In this document: piece after piece, positions 14,797-23,352 of the stretch
Position numbering within the stretch: the stretch's first letter is position 1
Layout: each line of letters begins with the position of its first letter
Source: Bryobacterales bacterium
Lineage (GTDB): Bacteria; Acidobacteriota; Terriglobia; Bryobacterales; Bryobacteraceae
Direction of reading: 5' to 3'
Length of the DNA stretch: 32,454 bases
Assembly: GCA_003166865.1 (NCBI GenBank)
Contig: PMUP01000094.1
Coordinates: 247-32,700 of the forward strand
Notes under the pieces: generated by a model
What the model saw: the letters and a program-made list of their open reading frames with translations, nothing else
Told to the model about the DNA's origin: nothing
Databases searched by the model: none
Made by a program: the position numbers and the translations under genes

Positions 14797-16710
14797 ATGA
14801 TTTTGCCTATGGAACGCCTTGTCGGCCAGACTGTTTCGCACTATGCGTTCCTGGAAAAGCTGGGCGCGGGTGGGATGGGTGAAATTTATAAAGCCCGCGA
14901 TTCACGGCTGAACCGCATTGTGGCCGTGAAGGTGCTGGCACCCGGTAAAACTGGCGATCCAAACCGCCGCCGCCGCTTCATTCAAGAAGCGCAAGCCGCT
15001 TCCGCACTGAATCACCCCAATATCATTACGATCCACGACATCCTGCCCGAGGGTGACACGCAGTACATGGTGATGGAGTACGTCTCCGGCAAGACCTTGC
15101 AGGAGATGATAAGAGCAGGCAAGCTTCTGGTTCCACAAGTGCTCCAACTCGCCACGCAAATGGCGAACGCACTGGGCGTGGCGCACGCGGCCGGCATCAT
15201 TCACCGCGATTTCAAGCCCGCCAATGTGATGGTGACCGGCTCCGGGCTGGTAAAGATCCTGGACTTCGGGTTGGCAAAGCTGACCGATCTTTCCGCGCCG
15301 ATGCAGGATACGTCGGATGGGCAGCAGAATACCTTGACGGCGGCGCCGCTCACGCGAGAAGGCTCCATCATGGGCACGGTGAACTACATGTCGCCCGAAC
15401 AGGCTGAAGGCCTGAAGGTAGACTACCGATCCGACATATTTTCATTTGGCGCGGTACTGTACGAGATGCTCACTGGCCATCGCGCGTTTGACGGCGATTC
15501 GGGTATCTCCACGCTATCGGCCGTGTTGCGGGACGAGGTGAAACCGATTCACGAGATGGCCCCGGAGGTGCCAGCCGAACTCGCGGACCTCGTGAACCGC
15601 TGTCTGCGCAAGAATCCCGCGGCGCGCTGTCAGTCGATGACCGAGGTGGAGGCGGAGCTGACCAGCTTGAAACGCCGGTCCGACTCGGGCATTTTCCATA
15701 GCCCGGCCGTATCGAGCCCGTCCGTATCAAGCCCGTCCGTATCAAGCCCGTCTTTATCAAACATGCCTCCGGCGGTCACCACTCGAAAGAGCGGAGTTCC
15801 GAAGGCCATCTTGCTGGGCGCCGCGTGCCTGGCCGTGCTGGCACTCGCGATTGTGGCTGCTTGGTGGCCCACGCACACAAAGCAAACGGCAGCAACTGCG
15901 GCCTCGCCCGCGCCTGTTTCATCCGCGCCCGCTTCATCCGCGTCTGTATCCAATCCTGCAACCATACCCAATCCTGACCAGCCGCCCGTAACGCCTGCCC
16001 AGCCGTCCGCCACACCTAGCGAGCCGCCCGCCACGCCCGCGCAGGCGCCGGCAACACCGGCAGCCGAATCTCTTCCACAGCATAAACCGCCTGCGGCTCC
16101 GAAGAGATCGGTATCTCCATACGCGCCAGCAGGTGCAAAGCTGACGACACCCACGCCCACCGTTTCGAACGTGCCGAAAACGGTAGTGGCGCCGCCGGTC
16201 CCCACTCCCACGGCGACGACGCCCGCAGCTCCGGTTCTTCCGCCACGCCCGGTTGCGGTTGCGCCGGTGATTCGATCCGCCGCCCCAGCCGAACTTGTGC
16301 CAGTGAAGCTCACCGATGGAATTCCCTTCCGGATCGCGCTTGTAGAGGATGTGCCCATCGATGCCGAGGTGGGTCGAGCGCTGAAATTCCGTGTGCTCGA
16401 CGGTGTCCAATCCGGAGATACAACGGTCATCGCTAAAGGGTCCATCGTAACCGGATCGTTGGCGGATTTAGGCGGCAAGAAAAACTTCTTCGGCCAAAGC
16501 AGCAAAGTACGATTCCGGCTGATCGCAGCCGAATCGGTGGACGACGCAAAGATCAATGTTCGCGCGACTCCAGCATCGCGGAGCGATGGCGTTGAGAACC
16601 GCCCCTTCGCCACCCCCAATGGGACCAAGGACAAGGACCTGATCGCCACCAGCGGCACCGAATACATCGCCTACATTTCGGGCGACCAGACTGTTTCAGT
16701 CCACAAGTAA
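14797..16710 (+). CDS. PknB-type transmembrane serine/threonine protein kinase
   Basis: The protein has 637 residues. Kinase domain about 15-290: Gly loop LGAGGMGE (22-29), ATP-binding Lys 45 (VAVKVL), catalytic HRDFKPAN (136-143), DFG 156-158, SPE 199-201, DIFSFG. All catalytic residues are present, and the Arg of HRD suggests activation-loop phosphorylation. After three 15-bp repeat units (SSPSV motifs, about 305-320) comes one membrane span (336-356), a Pro/Ala/Thr-rich linker (365-500) and a C-terminal domain (about 505-637: IPFRIALVEDVPIDAEVG, VIAKGSIVTGSLADLGG), probably periplasmic. The start may be ATG 14797 or 14809. The FHA domain of the nearby sigma-54 activator is a possible reader of its phosphorylation. 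Confidence 0.93.
   Translation: MILPMERLVGQTVSHYAFLEKLGAGGMGEIYKARDSRLNRIVAVKVLAPGKTGDPNRRRRFIQEAQAASALNHPNIITIHDILPEGDTQYMVMEYVSGKTLQEMIRAGKLLVPQVLQLATQMANALGVAHAAGIIHRDFKPANVMVTGSGLVKILDFGLAKLTDLSAPMQDTSDGQQNTLTAAPLTREGSIMGTVNYMSPEQAEGLKVDYRSDIFSFGAVLYEMLTGHRAFDGDSGISTLSAVLRDEVKPIHEMAPEVPAELADLVNRCLRKNPAARCQSMTEVEAELTSLKRRSDSGIFHSPAVSSPSVSSPSVSSPSLSNMPPAVTTRKSGVPKAILLGAACLAVLALAIVAAWWPTHTKQTAATAASPAPVSSAPASSASVSNPATIPNPDQPPVTPAQPSATPSEPPATPAQAPATPAAESLPQHKPPAAPKRSVSPYAPAGAKLTTPTPTVSNVPKTVVAPPVPTPTATTPAAPVLPPRPVAVAPVIRSAAPAELVPVKLTDGIPFRIALVEDVPIDAEVGRALKFRVLDGVQSGDTTVIAKGSIVTGSLADLGGKKNFFGQSSKVRFRLIAAESVDDAKINVRATPASRSDGVENRPFATPNGTKDKDLIATSGTEYIAYISGDQTVSVHK
15709..15759 (+). repeat. In-frame 15-bp tandem repeat inside the kinase gene
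   Basis: Three consecutive 15-base units of the form GTATCAAGCCCGTCC (15709-15723, 15724-15738, 15739-15753) plus a partial fourth encode SSPSV-type pentapeptides. The unit is a multiple of three, so copy-number change alters only the length of the linker between kinase domain and membrane span. Confidence 0.88.
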
Positions 16711-16716
16711 AGTTCA

Positions 16717-17562
16717 CTAGCTCAACGAAAATAGGCGGGCGGCGTTTTCTTTCAAGATGAGCGGCCGCACTTCATCGCGGATGGCGATGGCAGCGAAATC
16801 GGCCAGCCATCGATCGGGCGTGATGAGCGGGTAATCGGAGCCGAAAAGCATCTTCTTTTTCAGTAATGTATTCGCGTATTGAATCAAAATAGGCGAGAAA
16901 TACTTGGGCGACCATCCCGAGAGATCGATGTAGACTTGCGGCTTGTGCAGGCACACCGAAATGGCCTCGTCCTGCCACGGGAAGGACGGATGCGCCATGA
17001 TGATCGGCATGTCGGGAAAATCCACGGCCACGTCGTCGATGTCCATCGGGTTGCCGTACTTCAGCCGCACTCCACCGCCGCCCGGCATGCCCGTGCCGAT
17101 GCCGCTGTGGCCGGTATGAAAGATCACGGGGAGCTTCGCTTCGGCCACCACTTCATAAAATGGATACGCGGCTTTGTCGTTGGCGTGAAACTGCTGCAGC
17201 GGAGGATGCAGCTTGAAGCCGCGAATGCCGCCCGTGGCGATCAGACGCCGCGCTTCTTTCACGGCATCCGCGCCGCGCATTGGATCGACGCTCGCGAACG
17301 CCATCATGATATCGCTGTTGTCGGCCGCGAAGGCGGCGACGTCGTCGTTTGAAACCTGCGGCCGTCCGGTGAGCCGCTCGTCGACGGAAAACACCACGCA
17401 GCCAATGTTGCGCGTACGATAATATTCCGCCAATTCCTTGCGGCCGTAGCCGACGCCGGTGTTGCCGAAGTACTTGCGCGCTGCTTCTTCGGCGGCATTG
17501 CCGGTTGGGTCGGGTTCCACGTGTACGTGAGTGTCGATGGCGACTAGATTGTCGAGTTTCAT
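16717..17562 (-). CDS. Amidohydrolase family 2 (ACMSD-like metal-dependent hydrolase/decarboxylase)
   Basis: The protein has 281 residues. TIM-barrel amidohydrolase-2 landmarks: AIDTHVHVEPD at the first strand (metal HxH), GGIRGFKLHPPLQQF, PVIFHTGHSGIG (His), IIMAHPSFPW (His), and KKMLFGSDYPLI (catalytic Asp). Family members include ACMS decarboxylase, gamma-resorcylate and 5-carboxyvanillate decarboxylases and 4-oxalomesaconate-type hydrolases; the residues seen do not separate these. It is the last gene of the gntR-dehydrogenase-ligase operon, 24 bases after the CoA ligase stop. That context suggests an aromatic acid or ring-cleavage product as substrate. It ends only 6 bases from the convergent kinase stop. 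Confidence 0.88.
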   Translation of the reverse strand: MKLDNLVAIDTHVHVEPDPTGNAAEEAARKYFGNTGVGYGRKELAEYYRTRNIGCVVFSVDERLTGRPQVSNDDVAAFAADNSDIMMAFASVDPMRGADAVKEARRLIATGGIRGFKLHPPLQQFHANDKAAYPFYEVVAEAKLPVIFHTGHSGIGTGMPGGGGVRLKYGNPMDIDDVAVDFPDMPIIMAHPSFPWQDEAISVCLHKPQVYIDLSGWSPKYFSPILIQYANTLLKKKMLFGSDYPLITPDRWLADFAAIAIRDEVRPLILKENAARLFSLS

Positions 17563-17586
17563 GTTCTTAGATTACGCCTCGGGTTC

Positions 17587-19422
17587 TTAGATACGGATGA
17601 CGCGCGCCGAGGGCTCGGGCGCATACAGCTCTTCGACCAACGCCGCGCGATTGCGCAGCACCGCGCGCTGATTGAACGAGCCTTTGTCGGTGACTTCCTG
17701 CGCGTCGAGCGACGGCGGATCTTCCATCAGCATCGCGCGCGCCACGCGGCTGGCGCTGCCAGTGCTGGCTTGCGCCAATTCCTGCAGCAGTTTCGTGAAT
17801 TTCGCGCGCACCTGCTCGTTGCGCACCACCTCTGCATCCGACCCGCCCGTTACCAGCGCCCGGCAGGCCTCCACGTTCGGAAAGATTAACGCGGCAACGT
17901 AAGGGCCGTCGTGACCCGCGAACACGATGTCGCGCAGGTAGGGCGCGCAAGCCCCGAGAAACTTTGCCCGCAGCGGCCCGACGCTGACCCAGGTGCCGGT
18001 AGCGAGCTTGAAGTCCTCCGCGATGCGTCCGTCGAAAATAAATCCCTTGCCCGGATCGCCCGGATCCACAAATTGCAGCGCGTCGCCTAGGCAATAGAAG
18101 CCTTCCTCGTCGAAAACGGCGCGCGTCAACTCGGGCTGCCGCCAATAGCCGGGAGTGATGCTGGGGCCGCGCAGGCGAGCTTCCGTCTTTTGGCCCGCCT
18201 TCACCAGCTTCAACTCGACTCCAGGGGCGGGAAGGCCGACATGTCCGGCGCGGTCTTCTTCCCAGTAAGGGAACAAGGCCGCCGGGCCCGTTTCGGTGGA
18301 ACCGAGACCGGTATACATCAAAATGCGCTCGCCGCAGGATTCCACCGCCAGCTCTTGCAACTCGTCCCATACCGGCTGAGAAAGGCCCGCGCCGGCGTAA
18401 TACATGAGGCGGAGCCTCTGGAAGAACCGATCGCGAAACTCGCGCCGCTCGCGCAAATAGGGCAGCACCATCTCGAACCCGCGCGGTACGTTCAAGAAGA
18501 TGTTTGGTCGAACGTCATCAAGATTGCGAATGGTGGCCTCGATGCCGCTTGCCACCGGCCGGCCGTCGTCGATGTAATAAGACCCGCCGTTGTATAGCAC
18601 CAATCCGAAATCGTGATTGCCCGCGAAGGTGTGGTTCCAAGGGAGCCAGTCGCACAGAACTGGCGGATCGTCCACGACGAACGGCAGCATGGTGCGCACG
18701 ATTTCCTGATTGCTGCACAGCATGCGTTGCGTGTTGATGACGCCCTTGGGCGTGCCAGTGGAACCGGAGGTGAAAAGAAACTTCGCGATCGTGTCGGGTC
18801 CGACGGCCGCGCAGGCTCGATCGACGGCGGAGGTGGCGGAAGTGGTTTCAAGCACGGAGAACGGCGTCGCCTTCAGGCCTGCTGGATCGCCACTGATGAC
18901 GAGTTCAGCATCTGGCGGCAAAACCGCTTCGATCGCCTTACGGAACGGCGCACCGTCCGAAACAAACACCAGCCCTGGAGTTAAGATGTCGAAGATCAAT
19001 CGTAGCTTTCCGAAATCCGACGACACCAGCGAATAGGCCGGTGAGATGGGTGCAAAAGGAATGCCCGCGTACATGGCGCCGAGGCCGAGCGCGGCGTGCT
19101 CAATATCGTTGCCGGAGAGAATCGCGATGGGGCGTTCGGCGGATAGCGGCCGCTCGAGCAATGCCTGCGCCACATTGCGAGCCGACGCGCGCATCTGCGC
19201 ATAGGTCGCGGTCCGCCATTCGCCGTTGGGATCTCGCTCGGCTAGGAAAACCCGATCGGGCGCGTGCGCAGCCCAATGATCCAGGCGCTCTGTCAATTTA
19301 TCGGGATACGGACCGAGCGGATGCAACGGGCGAACAACGAGTGAGCCATCGGGGTGCGTAGAACATTCGACGTCTGCGGGCGGAAAGCGTACCTGTCGAA
19401 CGGGAGCTGAAAGATATGTCAT
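17587..19422 (-). CDS. fcs: Feruloyl-CoA synthetase-like AMP-dependent acyl-CoA ligase
   Basis: The protein has 611 residues. ANL-superfamily motifs: the P-loop FLFTSGSTGTPKGVINTQRM (about 214-233), CDWLPWNHTFAGNHDFGLVL, YTGLGSTETGPAA (A5-like), ARLRGPSITPGYWRQPELT, and the hinge region FIFDGRIAEDFKL. The stretch WLPWNHTFAGNHDFG followed by LYNGGSYYIDDGRP is typical of feruloyl-CoA synthetases, which activate ferulate or p-coumarate with ATP and CoA. The C-terminal motif usually bears a catalytic Lys; KGSFNQRAVL near residue 585 holds a candidate. ATG 19420-19422 overlaps the upstream stop by four bases (ATGA), showing translational coupling with the dehydrogenase. Exact aromatic substrate is inferred. 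Confidence 0.87.
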   Translation of the reverse strand: MTYLSAPVRQVRFPPADVECSTHPDGSLVVRPLHPLGPYPDKLTERLDHWAAHAPDRVFLAERDPNGEWRTATYAQMRASARNVAQALLERPLSAERPIAILSGNDIEHAALGLGAMYAGIPFAPISPAYSLVSSDFGKLRLIFDILTPGLVFVSDGAPFRKAIEAVLPPDAELVISGDPAGLKATPFSVLETTSATSAVDRACAAVGPDTIAKFLFTSGSTGTPKGVINTQRMLCSNQEIVRTMLPFVVDDPPVLCDWLPWNHTFAGNHDFGLVLYNGGSYYIDDGRPVASGIEATIRNLDDVRPNIFLNVPRGFEMVLPYLRERREFRDRFFQRLRLMYYAGAGLSQPVWDELQELAVESCGERILMYTGLGSTETGPAALFPYWEEDRAGHVGLPAPGVELKLVKAGQKTEARLRGPSITPGYWRQPELTRAVFDEEGFYCLGDALQFVDPGDPGKGFIFDGRIAEDFKLATGTWVSVGPLRAKFLGACAPYLRDIVFAGHDGPYVAALIFPNVEACRALVTGGSDAEVVRNEQVRAKFTKLLQELAQASTGSASRVARAMLMEDPPSLDAQEVTDKGSFNQRAVLRNRAALVEELYAPEPSARVIRI

Positions 19423-21560
19423 GCAACTGCGAGAGACTGCTCGCGGGCTGCGTCATAATCCGCGAACGTCTCGCCTTGATCCGCCAGCTTCGCGAGCAGC
19501 GGCGCGGGCTCCCAGAACTCGCCATGCTTTTCGTGAAACTCGCGGATGCGATCGCGAACCTGCTTCAGACCGACCGTGTCGGCATACCACATGGGGCCGC
19601 CGCGATAAGCCGGAAAACCATAGCCGGTGAGGTAGATCACGTCGATGTCCGCGGCGCGTAACGCGTAGCCTTCTTCGAGGATCTTCGCGCCTTCGTTGAT
19701 CATGATGTAGATCGAGCGTTCGATGATCTCGTCATCGGAAATGTGCCTGCGTTCGATGCCGCCCTCGTGCGCGGTTTTTTCGATCAGCGCATGCACTTCC
19801 GGATCCGCGGTCGGCTTGCGATTCTCGTCATAGCGATACCAGCCCGCGCCGGTCTTTTGGCCGTAGCGGCCCAGATGAAACAGCTTTTCGAGCACGATAG
19901 GCATGCGCACGCCCGGCTTTTCCAGATGCTTGTACTCCTGGCGAACGCGCCACGCCAGGTCGATCCCGCCCATGTCGTCGACGGCGAAGATGCCCATGGC
20001 CATCCCGAAATTGGTGAGCGCGCGATCCACTTGCTCGGGCGTTGCGCCTTCTTCAACCAGGAATTGAGCCTCGCGCATGTAAGGCAGCATCATTCTGTTG
20101 CCGACGAAGCCGCGGCAGTTTCCAACCACCACACCGACTTTGCCGAGTTTCTTCGCGAGTGCCAGCGCCGTCGCCACCACTTCCCTGCTGGTGGCCTTGC
20201 CGCGCACAATCTCGACCAGCCGCATGACGTTGGCAGGGCTGAAAAAATGCAGCCCGATGACCATGTGAGGACGCGAAGTGACGGATGCGATCTCATCGAT
20301 ATCGAGCGTGGAAGTATTCGACGCCAGCACGCAATCGGACTGGGCGATCCTGTCGATCTCGCCGAAGATCCGTTTCTTCAGCTCCATGCTCTCGAACGCG
20401 GCTTCGATGATGAGATCCGCTTGCGCGAAGCCGTCGTAGGTGAGTTGTGGATGGATGAGCGCGATGCGCTGGTCCATCACTTCTTGCGAGAAACGGCCTT
20501 TTTTGACCGAGTTTTCGTAATTCTTACGAATGATCGCGAGGCCGCGGTCGAGCGCCGTTTGTTCCACTTCCTTGAGCAACACGGCAATGCCGGCGTTCGC
20601 GCAAGCCATCGCGATGCCGCCGCCCATGGTGCCCGCGCCGATAATCGCGGCCTGGCGGATATTATAAACGGCCGTTTCCTTCGGAATATCGGGAATCTTC
20701 GCGACGGCGCGCTCGGCGAAAAACGCGTGGATCAACGCGCGCGCTTGATCGGAAGCGATGCACTCCTCGAAGATCTCGCGCTCTTTCTTGCAACCCTCGT
20801 CGAACGGCAGTGTGGCGGCGGCTTCGATCGCGTCGACGGCCATGAGCGGCGCGATCATGTTGCGGCGAGTCTTACGCGCCTGATCGCGTCCGGCTGCGAA
20901 AATCGACGCGTTCACGAACTCCGAACCAAGCTTGTCGCTGAGTTCGCGTGTCTTCGGGAGTGCTCCGCCTTTATCGGCGATCGCGCGAGCAAATGCCACT
21001 GCGCCCGCGAGCAGATCGCCTTCGATCACCCGATCGATCAATCCCAACTTCAACGCCTCCGGCGCCCGGATCGGCTTGCCGGAAACGCACAGGTCGATCG
21101 CCGCGGCCACTCCCACCAGGCGCGGCAACCGCTGCGTGCCTTCGGCGCCAGGAATGATTCCGAGATTCACTTCCGGCTGGCCAATCTGCGCATCTGGCAC
21201 TGCCACGCGATAGTGCCCGGCCATAGCGACTTCGTTGCCGCCGCCGAGCGCGGTCCCGTGAATCGCCATCACCACCGGCTTGGTCGAATCTTCGATGCGC
21301 GCCAGGATGCCGTGAAACTCGGGTGGACCGCTTCCCCGCCCCGAGGCCGCCAGTTCCAGCTCCTTGATGTCCGCTCCGGCGATGAACGTTCTTCCGCCGC
21401 CGATGATGACGATGGCGCGAGCCGATGGATCTCTCTCCGCGGCGTCCAACGCCTCCACCAGACCTTCGGGAACACCAGGGCTCAACGCATTCACCGGCGG
21501 ATTGTTGATGGTGATGACCGCGACGCCATCCTGCGTCGCCAGGTTTACGAATTTGTTCAT
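19419..21560 (-). CDS. Bifunctional enoyl-CoA hydratase/3-hydroxyacyl-CoA dehydrogenase (FadJ/FadB alpha-like)
   Basis: The protein has 713 residues. Residues 1-190 are a crotonase domain: oxyanion-hole segments GRTFIAGADIKEL and HGTALGGGNEVAMAGHYRVA, catalytic Glu pair in GGNE and GQPEVNLGIIPGAEGTQRLP. From about 300 comes the NAD-binding 3-hydroxyacyl-CoA dehydrogenase: AAIIGAGTMGGGIAMACANA, LASNTSTLDIDEIA, GLHFFSPANVMRLVEIV (catalytic His), VVGNCRGFVGNRM, then two C-terminal helical repeats (to about 690). It hydrates a 2-enoyl-CoA and oxidises the 3-hydroxy product with NAD. Together with the following CoA ligase it could carry out beta-oxidative shortening of cinnamoyl-CoA-type acids. 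A thiolase is not in the window. Confidence 0.95.
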   Translation of the reverse strand: MNKFVNLATQDGVAVITINNPPVNALSPGVPEGLVEALDAAERDPSARAIVIIGGGRTFIAGADIKELELAASGRGSGPPEFHGILARIEDSTKPVVMAIHGTALGGGNEVAMAGHYRVAVPDAQIGQPEVNLGIIPGAEGTQRLPRLVGVAAAIDLCVSGKPIRAPEALKLGLIDRVIEGDLLAGAVAFARAIADKGGALPKTRELSDKLGSEFVNASIFAAGRDQARKTRRNMIAPLMAVDAIEAAATLPFDEGCKKEREIFEECIASDQARALIHAFFAERAVAKIPDIPKETAVYNIRQAAIIGAGTMGGGIAMACANAGIAVLLKEVEQTALDRGLAIIRKNYENSVKKGRFSQEVMDQRIALIHPQLTYDGFAQADLIIEAAFESMELKKRIFGEIDRIAQSDCVLASNTSTLDIDEIASVTSRPHMVIGLHFFSPANVMRLVEIVRGKATSREVVATALALAKKLGKVGVVVGNCRGFVGNRMMLPYMREAQFLVEEGATPEQVDRALTNFGMAMGIFAVDDMGGIDLAWRVRQEYKHLEKPGVRMPIVLEKLFHLGRYGQKTGAGWYRYDENRKPTADPEVHALIEKTAHEGGIERRHISDDEIIERSIYIMINEGAKILEEGYALRAADIDVIYLTGYGFPAYRGGPMWYADTVGLKQVRDRIREFHEKHGEFWEPAPLLAKLADQGETFADYDAAREQSLAVA

Positions 21561-21604
21561 AGTTTCCGAGCCGCGCGTGTCAGTAACCGGTTTTTTGGCC
21601 GCTG

Positions 21605-22402
21605 TTAGACCGCGGCCGGTATCTTAATCAGCGACGCGCCCGGCACACTACTCAGGATACTCGCATCGTAGAGCGCCAGTTCAACATTGCGCCTGGTCAT
21701 GCGGGCATGTTCGCGCGCCAACGCCTCGGCTCGGGCACCTTGTCTGTTCTCGATAGCCTCAACGATGGAGCGGTGATGCTCGTGAGCAACGGCCAGGATC
21801 TGAGGTGCGCGAGGCAACTTCGCGTACACGTACACCATCGCGCTCGGCGACGCAAACGGAACCGACGTCACCTGATCCAACGTTCGCCGCAGCATGGAAC
21901 TCTTGGCCAGCGTCACGATTTCACGGTGAAACGCTTCGTTGAGATCCAGATAGCGCGCGTAAGAATCGATGTCGGGCGCCGCGATCTTGTCCGGGTCGCC
22001 ATTCACCTCGATCATCGCGTCCATTTCGTCGCGACATTCGCGCAACTGGGCCAGCTCGCTATCGTGCTCCAGCCGCTCGGCGGCAAAGCGGGCAGCAGCG
22101 CCTTCCAGCACACCGCGCGTTTCGATCGCGTCCCAAATATCTTCAATGCTGAATGCGCGCACCACGAACCCGCCGGTGGGCGACGATTCCAGCAAGCCCT
22201 CATGGGCCAGCCGATCGAGAGCCAAGCGAATGGGAGTTCGCGATACTCCCAGGCGGGCGACCAATGGAAGCTCGGAAAGCCGCTCTCCGGGCTGAAAATC
22301 ACCCCGCAATAGCATTCCCCGCAGGTTTAGCAGCGTACGGCCGGTTTGCGAGCCGAATTCCGAGGAACTACCAGCCTTTGACTTGCTTTCGGTACTTTGC
22401 AC
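21605..22402 (-). CDS. GntR-family regulator, FCD (FadR-like) type
   Basis: The protein has 265 residues from GTG 22400-22402, chosen because GGGAGGA lies about 8-10 bases upstream; the open frame goes on to GTG 22447 without such a site. The N-terminal winged helix has ELPLVARLGVSRTPIRLALD then RLAHEGLLESSPTGGFVV. The all-helical FCD effector domain (about 85-235) keeps metal/ligand-type residues: DLNEAFHREIV and AVAHEHHRSIVEAI. FCD regulators bind carboxylates such as acyl-CoAs or aromatic acids and release DNA on binding. It is the first gene of the minus-strand operon (44 bases before the dehydrogenase), so it probably represses it. Confidence 0.92.
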   Translation of the reverse strand: MQSTESKSKAGSSSEFGSQTGRTLLNLRGMLLRGDFQPGERLSELPLVARLGVSRTPIRLALDRLAHEGLLESSPTGGFVVRAFSIEDIWDAIETRGVLEGAAARFAAERLEHDSELAQLRECRDEMDAMIEVNGDPDKIAAPDIDSYARYLDLNEAFHREIVTLAKSSMLRRTLDQVTSVPFASPSAMVYVYAKLPRAPQILAVAHEHHRSIVEAIENRQGARAEALAREHARMTRRNVELALYDASILSSVPGASLIKIPAAV

Positions 22403-22610
22403 TGCCCAAAATCCTCCCGGCCGTCTGATATTGCACCATGTTACCACCGGGTCGATCTTGCACGCAAAACCTTGCGACCAATCGGATGCGTATTCTCCCG
22501 ATTAGCGGCTATGCTTCGCGCGGGGCGCCGAGATGATGTACGCGGCGTTGTTGGCGCCCCAAGCGAGCCAGCATCAAGCTAGATTCTAAGCGATACCCGG
22601 ACAGATGCAT

Positions 22611-23013
22611 TCACCAGACGGTTTGCACGCTGGAAGTGCGGATGCGGCCATCGCGACTGATGGCCGGCCCGCCAAAATATATCGCCGTGGCTGCGACGAT
22701 ACGATCCGGCATATCCGGAATGTCCACGCGCGGCACCTCCAGCATCGCATCAATGATTTCGGAGGTCACCGGGGCTTCCTGAAGAACGTGATCGGGGTCG
22801 TGCAGCGCCTTCTTTAAATCAGCCGTACGCAGACGTGGGAAGGCGGTTTTTCTCGACGAGGTAGACGACCTCAGACTGGCTGATAACCGACAGCACAATC
22901 TTGCGCCGGTAATTCGCCGCCGCGTCAAAGGCTGACTTGGCCGACGCTGACAAGCGGGGATCGCCGAACAGATACCAAAGCGCGGCGTGAGTGTCGGCGA
23001 CGCCTGCGATCAT
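22611..23013 (-). pseudogene. PIN-domain (VapC) toxin, frameshifted
   Basis: From ATG 23011-23013 the frame reads MIAGVADTHAALWYLFGDPR then LSVISQSEVVYLVEKNRLPT, up to a stop after SAYG. The rest of the domain, RLRTADLKKALHDPDHVLQE then EVPRVDIPDMPDRIVAATA and GPAISRDGRIRTSSVQTVW, runs in another frame to TGA 22611-22613. All acidic PIN residues exist but are split by the shift near 22825-22840. The two frames share CGTCTGCGTACGG at the break, so loss of one copy of a 14-base direct repeat would explain it exactly. The start overlaps the antitoxin stop by one base (TGATG). Confidence 0.87.
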
Positions 23014-23258
23014 CAAAAATCTTTGGCAAAGCCGCGGAACATCTCCCGGCGGTTTTCGTCGATTTCCTCGGCCGACGGCGCGGGGCCGTACTTCGCTAGG
23101 ATACCGTAGCCCGACTTGAACGGCTTCATAGGCTGGTCGCATTTGGGCTCTTCGGCAGCGAGCTTGTGAAGCCAGTCTTGAAGCGTAAGGCCCTGCGCAG
23201 CAGCCTTGGCCTGGAGCCCGGCGAGTTGCTCTTTCGAAACCTCACTACTTAAGATCAT
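23013..23258 (-). CDS. Antitoxin of a PIN-toxin pair
   Basis: The protein has 81 residues with AGAGAGG about 5 bases before ATG 23256-23258. MILSSEVSKEQLAGLQAKAA opens a small ribbon-helix-helix-like or helical DNA-binding part (GLTLQDWLHKLAAEE). The C-terminal GYGILAKYGPAPSAEEIDENRREMF is typical of antitoxins paired with VapC-like PIN toxins. The toxin gene starts in the antitoxin stop codon (TGATG), so they were translationally coupled. The antitoxin frame is intact while the toxin is broken. I identify the family by its C-terminal pattern; the DNA-binding fold is inferred. Confidence 0.8.
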   Translation of the reverse strand: MILSSEVSKEQLAGLQAKAAAQGLTLQDWLHKLAAEEPKCDQPMKPFKSGYGILAKYGPAPSAEEIDENRREMFRGFAKDF

Positions 23259-23352
23259 AGCGGCCTCTCTTAAAGGTTAACGCGACAAAGCCAAGTTTGA
23301 GGAGGTCGAGCTCTTGACTCTCCGCTAGCAACACGATAGCATCGGTCCCACG

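Noticed and set aside
19743-21608. 621-codon plus-strand frame
   Set aside because: Antisense of the bifunctional hydratase-dehydrogenase; His/Arg/Asp-rich composition and no recognisable domain.
22820-22860. Programmed frameshift in the second PIN toxin
   Set aside because: The five-A run has no matching slippery heptamer in phase and the needed shift is +1. A 14-base repeat deletion explains the break more simply.
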